NCBI GenBank assembly: GCA_945873015.1
Contig: CAMCBY010000284.1
Span: forward strand, 1-5,853
Length of the DNA: 5,853 nt
DNA from: Klebsiella pneumoniae
Lineage (GTDB): Bacteria; Pseudomonadota; Gammaproteobacteria; Ga0077536
Direction of reading: 5' to 3'
Shown here piece by piece: positions 4,624-5,853 of the stretch. A model generated the notes under the pieces. The model worked only from the letters and a program-made list of their open reading frames with translations. It was not told the origin of the DNA and did no database searches. Position 1 is the stretch's first letter; each line of letters starts with the position of its first letter. The translations under genes and the position numbers were made by a program.

Positions 4624-5391
4624 ATGTACAAGAAAAGTAATCCCGTCACCCATCTCTGCCACAGCGACGTCGACAATATCTGGATTCGTGGCCGCAATCT
4701 GTGCGACGACTTGATCGGCAAGCTGAGCTTCACCGACATGATCGTGTTTCATTTCCTCGGCAAGGAACCCACCGCCCTGCAGCGCGCGGCGGTCGATGCG
4801 GTGCTGGTCTGCATCATGGAACACGGCATGACGCCGTCGGCAGTTGCGAGCCGCATCACTTATCTCGGCGCGCCGGAGTCACTGCAGGGTGCAGTCGCCG
4901 CGGGTCTGCTGGGCGCCGGCTCGCGTTTTGTCGGCACCGCCGATGAATCGGCCGCGCTGCTGGCACGCATTGTCGCCAAACCCGCGCACGAGCGCGCGGC
5001 TGAAGCCACCGAAATCGCCAAGGAGCATGTCGCCGCGCGGAAATTCCTGCCGGGCTACGGCCATCCCATTCATGTCAACGGTGACCCGCGCGTCAAGCGT
5101 CTGGCTGAAGTGGCGAGCGCCGCCGGCGCCAAAGGCGAATATCTCGCCGCGATGTATCTGCTCGGCGATGCAATCAAGGCCGCCTCGGGCAAGAACATCG
5201 TCATCAACGTCAACGCTGCCATCGCCGCGCTGCTGTTGGAAGCGGACCTGCCGCCCGCCATTGCGCGAGGTTTTAATCTGATTGCGCGCTGCGCCGGTCT
5301 GGTCGGGCATCTGCTCGAAGAACTGGAAGAGCCGGCCGGCTATCACATCTGGAAACTGGCCGAAGAAGGCATCCCCTACCAGGACGCCTGA
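4624..5391 (+). CDS. Short citrate synthase-like protein, citryl-CoA lyase type
   Basis: At 255 residues this is much shorter than citrate synthase (about 370-430) and resembles the compact citryl-CoA lyase-like branch, which lacks the N-terminal part. Conserved landmarks are IWIRGRNLCDDLIGKLSFTD (19-38), MEHGMTPSA (65-73; His67 at the oxaloacetate-binding His position), APESLQGAVAAGLLGAGSRFVG (83-104), GYGHPIH (144-150; His147 corresponds to the active-site GxGH histidine) and RCAGLVGHLLEE (222-233). At the place where citrate synthases have the catalytic Asp in an NVD motif, this protein has NVN (195-197). AGGG 9 nt before the ATG is the ribosome binding site. The badI-like gene follows after 42 nt. 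Cleavage or formation of a citryl-CoA-like thioester in a ring-degradation pathway is inferred; the exact substrate is unknown. Confidence 0.8.
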   Translation: MYKKSNPVTHLCHSDVDNIWIRGRNLCDDLIGKLSFTDMIVFHFLGKEPTALQRAAVDAVLVCIMEHGMTPSAVASRITYLGAPESLQGAVAAGLLGAGSRFVGTADESAALLARIVAKPAHERAAEATEIAKEHVAARKFLPGYGHPIHVNGDPRVKRLAEVASAAGAKGEYLAAMYLLGDAIKAASGKNIVINVNAAIAALLLEADLPPAIARGFNLIARCAGLVGHLLEELEEPAGYHIWKLAEEGIPYQDA

Positions 5392-5433
5392 GCCCATCGA
5401 TACAAGCCATCACACTTAACCAAGGAGAACCCC

Positions 5434-5853
5434 ATGAGCAATTACGAAGATGTGCTGTACGAGACCGTTGGCCGCACCGCCATCATCACCATCAATCGCC
5501 CGAGCAAGTACAACGCATTTCGCCCGCGCACAGTGGTCGAACTGCTCGACGCCTTTCAACAGGCCGGCTGGAATCGTGACATCGGTTCGATTGTGTTCAC
5601 CGGCGCCGGTGGCAAGGCGTTCTGCACCGGCGGCGACCAATCCGACCATGCCGGAGGCCAATACGGCAACAACGACGCACGCGGTGCGGTCGGCATGCCA
5701 GTGGAAGAATTGCATTCCATCATTCGCGACGTGCCCAAGCCGGTCATCGCCAAAGTGCGCGGTTATGCGATTGGCGGCGGCAATGTGTTCGCGACCTTGT
5801 GCGACATGACCATCGCTTCTGATAACGCCATCTTCGGCCAGGTCGGCCCCAAG
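5434..5853 (+). CDS. badI: 2-ketocyclohexanecarboxyl-CoA hydrolase-like crotonase (BadI type), 3' end missing
   Basis: The first 140 codons are present; the family is about 260 residues. BadI hydrolytically opens the ring of 2-ketocyclohexanecarboxyl-CoA to pimelyl-CoA in alicyclic and anaerobic benzoate degradation. The visible sequence follows the BadI/MenB branch of the crotonase fold closely: NRPSKYNAF (21-29), GAGGKAFCTGGDQSDH (57-72; the oxyanion-hole GG and the branch-specific GGDQS), GMPVEELHSIIRDVPKPVIA (87-106), VRGYAIGGGN (108-117; second oxyanion glycine) and ASDNAIFGQVGPK (128-140). AAGGAG lies 6 nt before the ATG, an ideal ribosome binding site. The 42-nt gap from the citrate synthase-like gene indicates an operon. 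MenB (naphthoate synthase) is the alternative, but the RDVPKPVIA and TGGDQS context and the catabolic neighbours favour BadI. The downstream catalytic Asp and Tyr are outside the window. Confidence 0.82.
   Translation, partial: MSNYEDVLYETVGRTAIITINRPSKYNAFRPRTVVELLDAFQQAGWNRDIGSIVFTGAGGKAFCTGGDQSDHAGGQYGNNDARGAVGMPVEELHSIIRDVPKPVIAKVRGYAIGGGNVFATLCDMTIASDNAIFGQVGPK

Noticed and set aside
4879..5397. Antisense frame across the citrate synthase-like gene
   Set aside because: Shadow of a conserved coding sequence on the plus strand.

Overview
The window is about 60% GC and reads like a high-GC proteobacterial chromosome, probably beta- or gammaproteobacterial. This rests on the codon use, an MtgA-type transglycosylase, aromatic and alicyclic acid catabolism genes, REP-type palindromes and a sigma-54-like promoter. 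I cannot name the genus.

Layout. Positions 1-1568 (minus) carry a two-gene unit: an MFS transporter, then, 36 nt downstream, the start of a ring-hydroxylating dioxygenase beta subunit that runs off the left edge. Positions 1569-2025 hold no gene that I accept. They contain nested inverted repeats: a perfect 25-bp inverted REP pair, an outer degraded repeat pair, a 14-bp perfect palindrome and a long hairpin. Positions 2026-2208 (minus) encode a predicted 60-residue protein preceded by a strong ribosome binding site and a well-spaced -24/-12 (sigma-54) promoter. Positions 2209-2599 are regulatory or structural: the sigma-54 element, a perfect CRP-type palindrome, several hairpins and a -10 box. 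Positions 2600-3628 (plus) encode a zinc-free MDR quinone oxidoreductase-like enzyme. Positions 3703-4491 (minus) encode the peptidoglycan glycosyltransferase MtgA. These two genes converge on a short spacer with REP-like sequences at each end, and both stop codons lie in the REP heads. Positions 4624-5391 (plus) encode a short citrate synthase-like protein of the citryl-CoA lyase type. It is followed after 42 nt by a BadI-type crotonase (2-ketocyclohexanecarboxyl-CoA hydrolase) that is cut off by the right edge.

How the genes fit together. BadI opens a beta-keto ring CoA ester, and the citrate synthase-like protein belongs to a family that makes or breaks C-C bonds next to a CoA thioester. 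The pair therefore suggests a ring-cleavage and chain-shortening route for an alicyclic or terpenoid-type acid. On the left, the transporter and dioxygenase subunit suggest uptake and oxygenation of an aromatic acid. MtgA is a housekeeping cell wall gene lying between catabolic genes. The most novel item is the apparent sigma-54-driven small gene inside the REP-rich intergenic region.
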